The notes beneath the pieces were generated by a model that worked only from the letters and a program-made list of their open reading frames with translations, made no database searches and was not told the origin of the DNA. Shown here piece after piece: positions 1 to 8,256 of a stretch of 64,000 bases of DNA. The stretch is taken from the NCBI RefSeq assembly GCF_000829415.1, contig NZ_AP014637.1, forward strand, positions 2,864,001-2,928,000, in the 5' to 3' direction. Both the position numbers and the translations under genes were made by a program. Each line of letters begins with the position of its first letter. Position 1 is the first letter of the stretch. Source of the stretch: Pseudomonas sp. StFLB209. Its GTDB lineage: Bacteria; Pseudomonadota; Gammaproteobacteria; Pseudomonadales; Pseudomonadaceae.

Positions 1-806
1 ATCTGGTGGAAATTCTGCCGCGCAATAGCGATGCAGTGCTGACCCGCCTGCTGCAAGGCCTGGGCCTGAGCGGCCAGGAACCGGTCACGGTCGATGGCTT
101 GCAGGAAACCTTGTTGCAAGCGCTGGGCAGCCGCCAGTTGCCGCAACACCGTGCGCACTTGGTGGGGCTGCATGCGCAGGCACTGGTCGATGCGCTGGTG
201 CCGCTGGCCGCCCGCGAGTATTCGATTGCTTCGACACCGTCAGACGGCGACCTGCAGTTGATCGTCCGTCAAGAGATCCACACCGATGGCGGTCTGGGTG
301 TAGGGTCTGGCTGGCTTACCGAGTATCTGGTTGAGGGCGCCACGATCAGCCTGCGCTTGCGTCGCAATAGCGGCTTCCACCTGCCGCAGGAGCCGGTGCC
401 ACTGATTCTGATCGGTAACGGCACTGGGCTGGCCGGATTGCGCAGCCTGCTCAAGGCTCGGATTGAGCAACAGCAGACACGTAACTGGCTGTTGTTTGGC
501 GAGCGTAACCGTGCCCATGACTTCTTGTGCGGTGACCAGTTGCAAGGCTGGCTGGAGGGTGGCCAACTGGCCCGTCTGGACCTGGCGTTCTCCCGCGATC
601 AGGAGCAGAAAATCTACGTCCAGGACCGCCTGCGCGAAGCCGCCGACGAACTGCGCGCCTGGCTGGCCGACGGGGCTGTGATCTATATCTGCGGCAGCCT
701 GCAAGGCATGGCCGCCGGAGTGGATCAGGCGCTCAACGACCTGCTCGGTGAACAGGCCGTGAGTGAGCTGATCGAACAGGGACGCTACAAGCGAGACGTT
801 TATTGA
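1..806 (+). CDS. Sulfite-reductase-type flavoprotein reductase, C-terminal part (5' truncated by window edge)
   Basis: The reading frame is open from the window edge, so only the C-terminal 267 or so residues are present. It looks like the FAD/NADPH module of CysJ-type reductases. REYSIAS is the FAD-binding arginine-tyrosine-serine motif, GNGTGLAGLR is the nicotinamide-nucleotide loop, SRDQEQKIYVQDR is the conserved NADPH-binding segment, and the protein ends with an aromatic residue (RDVY) as this family does. In Pseudomonas such modules often sit on PepSY-containing membrane proteins beside siderophore receptors, where they are thought to reduce ferric iron. The neighbouring TonB receptor suggests that role here, but the N-terminal half that would settle it lies outside the window. 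Confidence 0.85.
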   Translation, partial: LVEILPRNSDAVLTRLLQGLGLSGQEPVTVDGLQETLLQALGSRQLPQHRAHLVGLHAQALVDALVPLAAREYSIASTPSDGDLQLIVRQEIHTDGGLGVGSGWLTEYLVEGATISLRLRRNSGFHLPQEPVPLILIGNGTGLAGLRSLLKARIEQQQTRNWLLFGERNRAHDFLCGDQLQGWLEGGQLARLDLAFSRDQEQKIYVQDRLREAADELRAWLADGAVIYICGSLQGMAAGVDQALNDLLGEQAVSELIEQGRYKRDVY

Positions 807-824
807 GGCAGCCTCAGGCTGCCA

Positions 825-894
825 GCTACAAGCTACAAGCTACAAGCTACAAGCTACAAGCTACAAGCTACAAGCTACAAGCTACAAGCTACAA
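825..894. repeat. Tandem heptamer array, 10 perfect copies of GCTACAA
   Basis: Ten uninterrupted copies of the 7-base unit GCTACAA start 18 bases after the flavoreductase stop codon. The array lies between two convergent genes. A degenerate inverted array of the same unit follows at 934-968, so a transcript across the region could fold into a long hairpin. Confidence 0.95.
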
Positions 895-933
895 GCGGTG
901 CGGTGAAGGCTCAGCTTCCTCCGACCTGCTTTT

Positions 934-968
934 AGCTTGAGGCTTGCAGCTTATGGCTTACGGCTTAG
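934..968. terminator. Inverted degenerate heptamers, probable bidirectional terminator arm
   Basis: Five consecutive heptamers (AGCTTGA, GGCTTGC, AGCTTAT, GGCTTAC, GGCTTAG) approximate the reverse complement of the upstream GCTACAA array. The last copies overlap the stop codon of the TonB receptor on the other strand. Pairing with 825-894 would give a long imperfect stem between the convergent genes. A terminator role is inferred. Confidence 0.45.
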
Positions 969-3085
969 AACTGGTAGGCCAGCCCTGCGCCGGCGTACCA
1001 CGAGCGGCCCGGTGCGGCTTCGTAGTAGCGGCCGTTGCCGTCGCCGACGATCACTGAACCTACGTACTGGCGGTCGAGCAGGTTGTCCAGGCGCACCATC
1101 TGGTGGAAGGTCCAGGGCCCGTAGTTTTGTTCGAAGCGGGTGCGCCAGTTAAATACCGTGTAGCTCGGGGCGGCCTTGTCGTCATTGCTGTCTTCGACAT
1201 ACACCTTGCTGCGGTACTGGCCTTCGACACCCATGCTGATGCCTTGTCGCGGTTTCCAGACCAGTTCGCCAAACAGGCTGCTGCCCGGCACGCCGGGCAG
1301 TTTGTTGCCTTTGTCGATGGTCCTGCCACTGCTTACATAGGCTTGGTCGTAGGTGGCGTCCAGGCGAGTGTACGCCAGGGTGGCTTGCCACTGGTCGCTC
1401 AACTGGCTTTGCACGCCGAGTTCGAAACCACGACGCAGGGTCTTGCCGGCGTTCTGATAACTGGTGCGACCGTCGGTGGCGCTGGAGACGACGATTTCGT
1501 CATCGGTGCGGATTTCGAAGATGGCCGCATTGATCCGGGTATTGCCGCCGACCCTGGCCTTGAGACCGATCTCATACTGGGTACTGGTGGCTGGCGACAG
1601 GCTGAAGTTGAAGCCTTCGATGGCGCCCGGTGCATAGGCCATCTCGGCCTGGGTGGGGGTTTCGAAGCCCTTGCCGGCACTGATGTAGCCATGTAGGTCA
1701 GGGGTGAAGGCATACATCACCGACAGCGACGGGGTGTTGCGCTGGTATTTCTTCGAGCCACTGGCATCGCCGTTGGCCAGGTAACGGTCATCGACCTCCA
1801 TCTCCATGGTGCTGTGCCGCAGGCCTGCTTCCAGGGTCCAGTCGTCCAGCAGCCAGCGCGCCTGGATGTACGGGTCGAGACTGGTCGCCGTGTCGATCTC
1901 GTCACGGCGCAGTTCACCTTTGACGCCCAGTTGCGTGCCGCTGAAGTTCTGAAAACCACGGCGGTCATCGCGACTGCGGTCGTAGTCGACCCCGGTGGTC
2001 ACGGTCAACTGGCCCGGTACGCCCTGGATTGGCTGGACCCAGCGCAGGGTGCCGCCATGAAACTCGCGGTCAAAGTCCACTACGCCGCCGCCACGCTGGC
2101 TGTTGGAAACCACTGTGCGCGGGATCGACAGGTACTGCACCACGCTGCGCTGGCCGGCATACAGATTGAACTGCAAGGTGGCGTCGCCGAAGCTGCGCTC
2201 GTAGTTCATGCCCAACTGCTGGTGGTCGATGCTTTTGCGCGTGTTGTAAGTCTCGGCCACCGCCGCCACCGAGCGCGGATCATTCTGGTAGCCGGCCCAG
2301 GTCTGGCCCAACGGGTCTTGCGTGCCGTTCTGTTCCAGGCTGCTGTAAATCAGCGCCAGGCGGCTGTCGGCGTCGGGGTTGACATGCACCTTGGCGAAGG
2401 TCTGATCGCGGCGGGCCGAGCTATGGTCGCGGTAGCCATCGGTATCCATGCGCGAGGCATCGACGATAAAGCCCGCCTGGTCATTGCCGCCCTCTGCCGA
2501 CAGGTGGTTCTTGCGATAGCCGTCGCTGCCGAACGTGGTCTCGGCGCCGACCTTGGGCTTGCCTTGGCCGTCGCGGGTGAACATCTGGATCACCCCACCG
2601 GCATTGCTGCCGTAAATGGTCGAGGTCGGGCCGCGCAGCACTTCGATACGCTCGGCCACATCCAGGTTGAGCGTGGCGGCCTGGCCCTGGCCGTCCGGGG
2701 TGCTGGCGGGAATGCCGTCGCTGAGCAGTTTCAGGCCGCGAATACCGAACGCCGAGCGCGCGCCGTAACCGCGCGAGGATATCTGCAGGTCCTGGGCATA
2801 GTTCTGGCGGTTCTGCACGACAAGGCCCGGCACGCGGGGCAGCACTTCGGACAGGTTGGTGCCCAACTGGCCGTCCTGGATCTGCTGCAGGTTGACGGTG
2901 TCGACCGAAAACGGCAGGTCAAAGCTGGAGACCGGCGCATAGGTGCCGGTGACCACGATGGGGGTAAGAATCTCGTAGGTCGAAACCTTGTTGTCATCGG
3001 CCAGGGCCAATGCGCTGACACCCAAACCGCAGGCCAGTGCGTGAATCCGCAAGGCGAGGGCGCAGGGGCTAAGTCGAACAGGCAT
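965..3085 (-). CDS. TonB-dependent outer-membrane receptor (siderophore/metal type)
   Basis: A 706-residue outer-membrane transporter. After the signal peptide (basic start, hydrophobic core, cut near ALA-DDN) comes a TonB box-like segment (EILTPIVVTGTY). A plug domain follows with RIEVLRGPTSTIYGSNAGGV, then a beta-barrel ending in the C-terminal phenylalanine (LAYQF) that marks such barrels for the BAM machinery. The start at 3085 is preferred because GAGAGG lies six bases upstream and the signal peptide begins there; a longer frame to 3136 has no such site. It converges on the flavoreductase, so the two do not form an operon although both could serve iron uptake. The substrate cannot be read from the sequence. 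Confidence 0.88.
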   Translation of the reverse strand: MPVRLSPCALALRIHALACGLGVSALALADDNKVSTYEILTPIVVTGTYAPVSSFDLPFSVDTVNLQQIQDGQLGTNLSEVLPRVPGLVVQNRQNYAQDLQISSRGYGARSAFGIRGLKLLSDGIPASTPDGQGQAATLNLDVAERIEVLRGPTSTIYGSNAGGVIQMFTRDGQGKPKVGAETTFGSDGYRKNHLSAEGGNDQAGFIVDASRMDTDGYRDHSSARRDQTFAKVHVNPDADSRLALIYSSLEQNGTQDPLGQTWAGYQNDPRSVAAVAETYNTRKSIDHQQLGMNYERSFGDATLQFNLYAGQRSVVQYLSIPRTVVSNSQRGGGVVDFDREFHGGTLRWVQPIQGVPGQLTVTTGVDYDRSRDDRRGFQNFSGTQLGVKGELRRDEIDTATSLDPYIQARWLLDDWTLEAGLRHSTMEMEVDDRYLANGDASGSKKYQRNTPSLSVMYAFTPDLHGYISAGKGFETPTQAEMAYAPGAIEGFNFSLSPATSTQYEIGLKARVGGNTRINAAIFEIRTDDEIVVSSATDGRTSYQNAGKTLRRGFELGVQSQLSDQWQATLAYTRLDATYDQAYVSSGRTIDKGNKLPGVPGSSLFGELVWKPRQGISMGVEGQYRSKVYVEDSNDDKAAPSYTVFNWRTRFEQNYGPWTFHQMVRLDNLLDRQYVGSVIVGDGNGRYYEAAPGRSWYAGAGLAYQF

Positions 3086-3202
3086 GTAGACCTCTCGATT
3101 GAATGAAAGTGATGTCACTACGGCGGGCGGATGCAACAGGCAGGATAGAAGACAGCAGGCGGTTCAGATCGTGCACATCCGCTGTGCAGTAATACTGAGC
3201 AA

Positions 3203-3228
3203 TCGCCCGCCCCATCAGGGGCGGGCGA
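3203..3228 (-). terminator. GC-rich hairpin downstream of gcd
   Basis: A perfect 11-base-pair stem (TCGCCCGCCCC with its complement) closes on a four-base loop, about ten bases past the gcd stop codon on the reverse strand. Only a weak T-rich tail follows (ATTGCTCAGTATT), so termination may be partial or may only protect the 3' end. Confidence 0.6.
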
Positions 3229-3237
3229 AAGAACGGA

Positions 3238-5655
3238 TTATGGCAGCGCGTAGGCCACGACGTAATCACCGCGTTGCGTCGCCTGGCGCGCACCACCGGC
3301 GGTGATCACCACGTATTGCTTGCCGGTTTTGGGCGACACGTAAGTCATCGGCCCACCCTGGCTGCCGACCGGCAGTCGGGCTTTCCAGACTTCTTCACCG
3401 TTGGCGCTGTTGAAGGCGCGCAGGTAGAAGTCCTGGGTACCGGCGATGAATACCAGACCGCCTTGGGTCGACAGGGTGCCGCCGAGGGTCGGCAGGCCGA
3501 TCTTGATCGGCAAGCCCATGGCGATGCCAAGGGGGCCGGTGTCTTCCACGGTCCCGACCGGCACTTGCCAGGCGATTTTCTGGGTTTTCATGTCGATGGC
3601 GGTCAGGGTGCCGAACGGCGGCGCCTGGCACGGAATGCCGGCCACCGACAGGAAGCGGTTCTTGTTCACCGCATAGGGGGTGCCTTTGAGCGGCACCGCG
3701 CCCATGCCGGTGTTGATCGCTTCACCGCCGGAGGAAGCCTTGGCATCTTTCTGCGCAGGAATCATCTGCACCCACAGGCCCAGACGCATGTCGTTGACGA
3801 AGATGAAGCCGTGCACCGGGTCGGTCGACAGGCCGCCCCAGTTAAGGCCACCCAGCGAGCCTGGAAAACTCAGCGATTTATCGGTACCTGGCGCGGTGTA
3901 CAGCCCGTCGTAGCGCATCCCCTTGAAGTCGATACGGCACAGCAATTGGTCATACGGCGTGGCGCCCCACATGTCCGACTCGGTTAGCTGCTGGGCGCCG
4001 ATCTGCGGCATGCCCACCGACTTTGGCTGGCTGGGCGAATACGGCTCGTTGGGGATGTTGCCGGCCTTGACCGGCACTTGATCCACTTGGGTCAGCGGCT
4101 GGCCAGTGGCGCGGTCGAGGACGAAGATCTGCCCGGCCTTGGTGCCGATCACCAGTGCCGGCACACTTTTGCCGTCTTTACCGGTGAAGTCGATCAGGCT
4201 CGGCTGCATCGGCAGGTCGAAATCCCACAGGTCATTATGGACCGTCTGGTACACCCACTTTTCTGCGCCGCTGGTGGCGTCCAGGGCCAGGATCGAAGCG
4301 CCATAGGTGTGATCCAGGCGAGTACGCTCGACACCGTATAGGTCGGTGGACGAACTGCCCATCGGCAGGAACACGGTGTTCATCGCCGGATCGTAGGACA
4401 TCGGTGCCCAGCTGTTCGGCGTGCTGCGCACGTAGGTCTGGCCTTCGGCCGGTGCGTTGCGCTCTTGCGGGTTGCCCGGGTCGAAGGCCCAGCGCTGTTG
4501 CCCGGTGACCACGTCGAAGCCACGAATCACGCCGCCTGGCATGTCGGTCTGGACGTTGTCGGCGACACGTCCGCCGACCACCACCGTGGTGCCGGCCATC
4601 AGCGGGGCCGAAGACAATTGATAGTGCGAGTCCGGGACATTGCCCAGACCGGCTTTCAGGTCAACCTGACCGTTGTTGCCAAAGCCCTGGCAGAATTCGC
4701 CGGTGTCGGCGTCGACGGCGATCAGGCGTGCGTCGATGGTGTTGGTCAGCAGGCGGCGCTGACAGTTGGCGCCGGCCGTTACGTTGACTGCGGTCACCGC
4801 TGAATTGCCTGGCTGGCTTGGCTGTACCAGCGCTGCGGTGGCGTCGAAGTACGCCAGGCCCCGGCAGCGCTGCCATACGCCGGATTGAGCGTTGATTTGG
4901 TTTTTCCACAGCTCTTTGCCGGTGTCGGCATCCAGCGCAATGATGTTGTTGTGTGGTGTGCAGATAAACACCTTGTTGCCGATTTGCAGCGGGGTGAGCT
5001 GGTCTTCGGCGCCATTGCCGTTGCTCTGCGCAATATCACCGGTGCGGTAGGTCCAGGCCACTTGCAGCTTGTCGACATTGCCACGGTTGATCTGGTCCAG
5101 CGCAGCAAAGCGGCTGCCACCTTCGGTATTGCCGTAATGCGCCCAGTCTTTCTGCGCGTTGGCCGGGTCCACCGGGGTCAGGCCAGGGCCGCTGCCATTG
5201 GGTGCGACACTGGGATGGGCGACAAACATATTGCCCACCGCGATCACCAGTGCGACTGCCAGTACGCCAGCGATGCCATACGGCGCCTTGCCCGGTACGG
5301 CACCACTGGCGCGCACCAGCTGTGGATAGACCAGCAGGATCACCAGACCCATGACAGAGAACATGAACAGCCGCGAGAACAGCGGCCAGAATTGCAGGCC
5401 GGCGTCCAGCACCGCCCAAATGGCCGTGCCGATCAGGAACACTGCGAACAGTTGTGCGCCGAGCGGCTTGCGCAACGCAATCAACAGACCGCAAGCAGCC
5501 ATAACCAGACCGCCGATCAGGAAATACCAGCTACCGCCCAGACGGACCAGCGAGAAGCCGCCGGCCGCAAGGGCCAGACCAAGCAAAAGGGTAATGATGC
5601 CGAGCCCGAGCAGGATGAACCTGACCAGGCCGGAGAGGGGTTGTGGCTGTGTCAT
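3238..5655 (-). CDS. gcd: Membrane-bound PQQ-dependent glucose dehydrogenase
   Basis: This enzyme oxidises D-glucose to gluconolactone in the periplasm and passes electrons to ubiquinone. It is 805 residues long, close to the E. coli enzyme (796). The first 145 or so residues contain five hydrophobic segments, the membrane anchor with its quinone site. The rest is an eight-bladed PQQ propeller with repeated LDADTGKELW/VDADTGE blade motifs. The catalytic aspartate and the PQQ-contacting lysine match D478 (in NDLWDFD) and K506 (in VIGTKAGQIFVLD). It stands alone, with its own TATAAT box and a palindromic operator upstream. In Pseudomonas this reaction opens the gluconate/2-ketogluconate route and acidifies the medium. 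Confidence 0.97.
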   Translation of the reverse strand: MTQPQPLSGLVRFILLGLGIITLLLGLALAAGGFSLVRLGGSWYFLIGGLVMAACGLLIALRKPLGAQLFAVFLIGTAIWAVLDAGLQFWPLFSRLFMFSVMGLVILLVYPQLVRASGAVPGKAPYGIAGVLAVALVIAVGNMFVAHPSVAPNGSGPGLTPVDPANAQKDWAHYGNTEGGSRFAALDQINRGNVDKLQVAWTYRTGDIAQSNGNGAEDQLTPLQIGNKVFICTPHNNIIALDADTGKELWKNQINAQSGVWQRCRGLAYFDATAALVQPSQPGNSAVTAVNVTAGANCQRRLLTNTIDARLIAVDADTGEFCQGFGNNGQVDLKAGLGNVPDSHYQLSSAPLMAGTTVVVGGRVADNVQTDMPGGVIRGFDVVTGQQRWAFDPGNPQERNAPAEGQTYVRSTPNSWAPMSYDPAMNTVFLPMGSSSTDLYGVERTRLDHTYGASILALDATSGAEKWVYQTVHNDLWDFDLPMQPSLIDFTGKDGKSVPALVIGTKAGQIFVLDRATGQPLTQVDQVPVKAGNIPNEPYSPSQPKSVGMPQIGAQQLTESDMWGATPYDQLLCRIDFKGMRYDGLYTAPGTDKSLSFPGSLGGLNWGGLSTDPVHGFIFVNDMRLGLWVQMIPAQKDAKASSGGEAINTGMGAVPLKGTPYAVNKNRFLSVAGIPCQAPPFGTLTAIDMKTQKIAWQVPVGTVEDTGPLGIAMGLPIKIGLPTLGGTLSTQGGLVFIAGTQDFYLRAFNSANGEEVWKARLPVGSQGGPMTYVSPKTGKQYVVITAGGARQATQRGDYVVAYALP

Positions 5656-5684
5656 TTTGTAGCACCCGTGTTTGAATGCCGGCG

Positions 5685-5715
5685 ATTATAAACATCAAAA
5701 ACTAACCAGTTAGTT
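5685..5715 (-). promoter_or_regulatory. gcd promoter -10 box and palindromic operator
   Basis: Reading toward gcd, a perfect TATAAT (5685-5690) lies 30 bases before the start codon. Just upstream at 5700-5715 is a perfect inverted repeat, AACTAAC-CA-GTTAGTT, occupying the place of the -35 element. No good -35 hexamer is present at 17-base spacing. This is the pattern of a repressor- or activator-controlled promoter. The repeat does not resemble the PtxS site (TGAAACCGGTTTCA). A TetR-family protein is a reasonable guess only. Confidence 0.6.
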
Positions 5716-5784
5716 AATTGTTCGAAAATCGCACACTTTTTTACCCGGAGTTCGGAGCCCGGCACGGATTGTGACTTGAAATGC

Positions 5785-5810
5785 GGTGGGAACGAGCTTG
5801 CTCGTGAAGG
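5785..5810 (+). repeat. REP-like palindrome
   Basis: The segment starts GGTGGGAACGAG, contains the dyad CGAGCTTGCTCG and ends GTGAAGG. It is a typical Pseudomonas REP core. The same 26-base word with one change occurs in inverse orientation at 28730-28755. Confidence 0.7.
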
Positions 5811-5882
5811 CGCAATTACCTTCATCACCATCACCGATGTAGGGTCTATACCGGCCTTTGCGTCGCAGCGTCGCCCGGCCGG

Positions 5883-7133
5883 TTACGGGGTGCGGGGCGA
5901 GGTTTGCAACCAGTGCAGCATGCCTTGCGCTGCGGCGCGCCCGCTGGCAAAGCAGGCGGTCAGCAGGTAGCCGCCAGTCGGTGCTTCCCAGTCGAGCATC
6001 TCGCCGGCGCAGAAAACCCCAGGCAACGCTTTGAGCATCAGGTGCTGATCCAGGCTTTCGAAGGTTACGCCTCCGGCCGTGCTGATTGCCTCGTCCAGCG
6101 GGCGAGTGCGCACCAGTTGCAGGGGCAGGGCTTTGATGGCTTTGGCCAGCGCCTGCGGGTCATCGAACTGCGCCTTGCTGGTCAATTCGCGCAATAGTGC
6201 AGCCTTGACGCCTTCCAGGCCCAGTTGGCCGCTCAGGTGTTTGGCCATCGAGCGTGAGCCGCGCGGTTTTTCCAGCGCCGCCTGCACCGCTTGCACGGAC
6301 TTGCCCGGCAGCAGGTCAATGTGGACAGTCGCTGAGCCAGCGCGATTGATCCCGTCCCGGATCGGCGCTGACAGGGCGTAGACCAGGCTGCCCTCAACCC
6401 CGGTTTCGGTCACGACGCACTCCCCTGTGCGCATCGGCAAGTTATCCACAGACATGGCGATGTTTTTCAGTGGCGCGCCGGCGAATTTGCTGCGCAGCAC
6501 GTCGCTCCAGGTGTTGACCTCGAAGCCGCAGTTACTGGGCTGTAATGCCGCAACCTCAACGCCTTGATCCTGCAGCCAGGGTCGCCAGGCACCGTCGGAC
6601 CCCAAGCGTGCCCAACTGGCGCCGCCTAGCGCCAGCAGTACCGCATCGGCGCGTTCGCCGCGCTCGGCATCAGGGCCGCGCAGGCGCAGGCTGCCGTCAG
6701 GGTTCCAGCCCAGCCAGCGATGCCGGGTGTGCAGATTCACGCCACTGTCGCGCAGACGCTTGAGCCAGGCGCGCAGCAAGGGCGCGGCTTTCATGTCGGC
6801 AGGAAATACCCGCCCAGAGCTGCCGATAAAGGTCTCGATGCCCAGCCCATGAATCCACTGACGCAGGGCATCGGCATCGAACGTCTGCAAAAAAGGCTCA
6901 ATCATCGGCGCGCGCTGAGCATAGCGCGACAAGAATGCCGACCAGGGCTCGGAGTGGGTGATATTCATCCCGCCGACCCCGGCCAGCAGAAACTTGCGCC
7001 CCACCGACGGCATGGCGTCGTACAGATCGACCTTGAGACCAGCCTGGCTCAGCACTTCAGCCGCCATCAGACCGGCAGGACCGCCGCCGATGATGGCAAT
7101 TGATGAGTAGGCTAGGGCGGTGGGTGAGGTCAT
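5883..7133 (-). CDS. HI0933/TIGR03862-type FAD-dependent flavoprotein
   Basis: A 416-residue flavoprotein. The N-terminus carries a dinucleotide-binding fold (IIGGGPAGLMAAEVLSQAGL), followed directly by the family signature SVGRKFLLAGVGGMNITHSEP. The C-terminus has the second FAD-contact region (ISTAGGVTFESLD and GVFCAGEMLDWEAPTGGYLL). The family (HI0933/YhiN-like, Rossmann-fold oxidoreductases) has no established substrate. The gene is monocistronic: about 230 bases separate it from gcd and 439 bases from the next upstream gene. Confidence 0.88.
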   Translation of the reverse strand: MTSPTALAYSSIAIIGGGPAGLMAAEVLSQAGLKVDLYDAMPSVGRKFLLAGVGGMNITHSEPWSAFLSRYAQRAPMIEPFLQTFDADALRQWIHGLGIETFIGSSGRVFPADMKAAPLLRAWLKRLRDSGVNLHTRHRWLGWNPDGSLRLRGPDAERGERADAVLLALGGASWARLGSDGAWRPWLQDQGVEVAALQPSNCGFEVNTWSDVLRSKFAGAPLKNIAMSVDNLPMRTGECVVTETGVEGSLVYALSAPIRDGINRAGSATVHIDLLPGKSVQAVQAALEKPRGSRSMAKHLSGQLGLEGVKAALLRELTSKAQFDDPQALAKAIKALPLQLVRTRPLDEAISTAGGVTFESLDQHLMLKALPGVFCAGEMLDWEAPTGGYLLTACFASGRAAAQGMLHWLQTSPRTP

Positions 7134-7572
7134 GGGCAGGCCGTGGTTGGTGCGAAAAGGGCGGATAGTCTATCCAATCGGAAAATTTTCAAAAGCGTCA
7201 GCTTCGGTGAGTACCACTTAGGACAAGTAGGAAACTGATGAGTGATCCAACACCCGTAGCCCCGGGATTCTCTGGCGCTGAACCTGCGCTTGGGTGGATG
7301 GGCTGTGTACGATCACCCATAGAGCACAGGCGTTGCTCGCGGACACTATCGCCCCTCAATTTGGGAGGTAGTGGTCTAAGGGCGAAGCGCTAATTTACCT
7401 GCTATTTCGCAAGCCTGACATTCTCATCCTCTGGACGGCACATCGATTTTTGATGCCAGGGAGGAAGAAAAGCATCCAGGAGCAAGGCTGAGCCAGCTAA
7501 GAAGAATTGGCCGGCTCGCATGCACACATGCCGCTATGCCATGGATCCGCAAGCCGCCCCTACAGTGCAGGG
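7134..7572. other. 439-base region without a supported gene
   Basis: The stretch holds the promoter side of the flavoprotein gene. A short forward frame at 7238-7393 (51 codons from ATG, with AGGA six bases upstream) starts MSDPTPVAPGFSG and ends GLRAKR. It has no recognisable domain and an arginine-rich end, so I do not call it a gene. Composition is more mixed than in the neighbours, which suggests a decayed insertion. No tRNA or clear terminator is visible. Confidence 0.5.
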
Positions 7573-8214
7573 CTACTTACCTAACTTACGCAACTCATCA
7601 GACTCGACAATCCGTACCCCATCCTGTTCTTCCAGCGCCAGGCGCCACAGGGCGCGGGCCAGGCTGCAGGCTTCGATGGCGCCGTACTTGCCCGGCAGCA
7701 GCTTGGCGATGGGCGCTGCCAACTGTTCTGCCCAGCGTGTCTCAGGACGGTTGCCGACCAGCAGGGAAGGGCGGGCGATGGTCAGTTGTGGCCAGTGCTG
7801 CGCTTGCAGGGCCTGCTCCATCTCGCCTTTTATGCGGTTGTAGAACACGCTGGACTTCGGGTCGGCACCAATGGCGCTGATCACCAGCAGATGCCGGGCA
7901 CCCAGCGCACGGGCGCGGGCCGCGAAAGCCAGTACCAGATCCAGGTCGACGGCGCGGAAGGCTTCCTGGGAGCCGGCCTGTTTGATGGTGGTCCCCAGGC
8001 AGCAGAAAGCGATATCCACCCGGCCATCGAGTTGCGGCAGCAGGCCGGCAAGATCGCCGATAGGGTTTTCCAGGTGCGAATGTTTCACCAGCGGCCGACG
8101 GGTCGGGGCCAGGACCCGGCTGACAGTGGGTTCATTGAGCAGGCGATCGAGCAGGTGTTCGCCTGTCAGTCCTGTGGCGCCTGCGAGCAGGATGTGTTGC
8201 GGCGTCAAGTACAT
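7573..8214 (-). CDS. Atypical short-chain dehydrogenase, NAD(P)H-binding (HTATIP2-like)
   Basis: A 213-residue single-domain Rossmann protein. The nucleotide-binding loop is [18 protein letters not shown] near the N-terminus. Mid-protein features are [24 protein letters not shown] and the [12 protein letters not shown] segment, which carries the YxxxK pair. The overall pattern matches atypical SDRs related to HTATIP2/TIP30 and to ubiquitous Pseudomonas NAD(P)H-binding proteins. The substrate is unknown. It follows the MORN/C13 lipoprotein gene on the same strand with a 42-base gap, so the two may be co-transcribed. Confidence 0.8.
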   Translation of the reverse strand: MYLTPQHILLAGATGLTGEHLLDRLLNEPTVSRVLAPTRRPLVKHSHLENPIGDLAGLLPQLDGRVDIAFCCLGTTIKQAGSQEAFRAVDLDLVLAFAARARALGARHLLVISAIGADPKSSVFYNRIKGEMEQALQAQHWPQLTIARPSLLVGNRPETRWAEQLAAPIAKLLPGKYGAIEACSLARALWRLALEEQDGVRIVESDELRKLGK

Positions 8215-8256
8215 GATGTTTCTCCCTTGATCTGTCAGAAGAACCGGGTTCTTCGT

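Noticed and set aside
825..894. CRISPR-like regular repeat
   Set aside because: The units are 7 bases with no spacers, so it is a simple tandem repeat.
1814..3106. A 430-codon forward frame opposite the TonB receptor
   Set aside because: It is a shadow frame; the receptor on the reverse strand has plug, barrel and terminal phenylalanine.
7238..7393. Small forward frame called as a gene
   Set aside because: Despite AGGA before the ATG it lacks domain, conservation evidence and typical codon pattern; it is described in the gap entry only.
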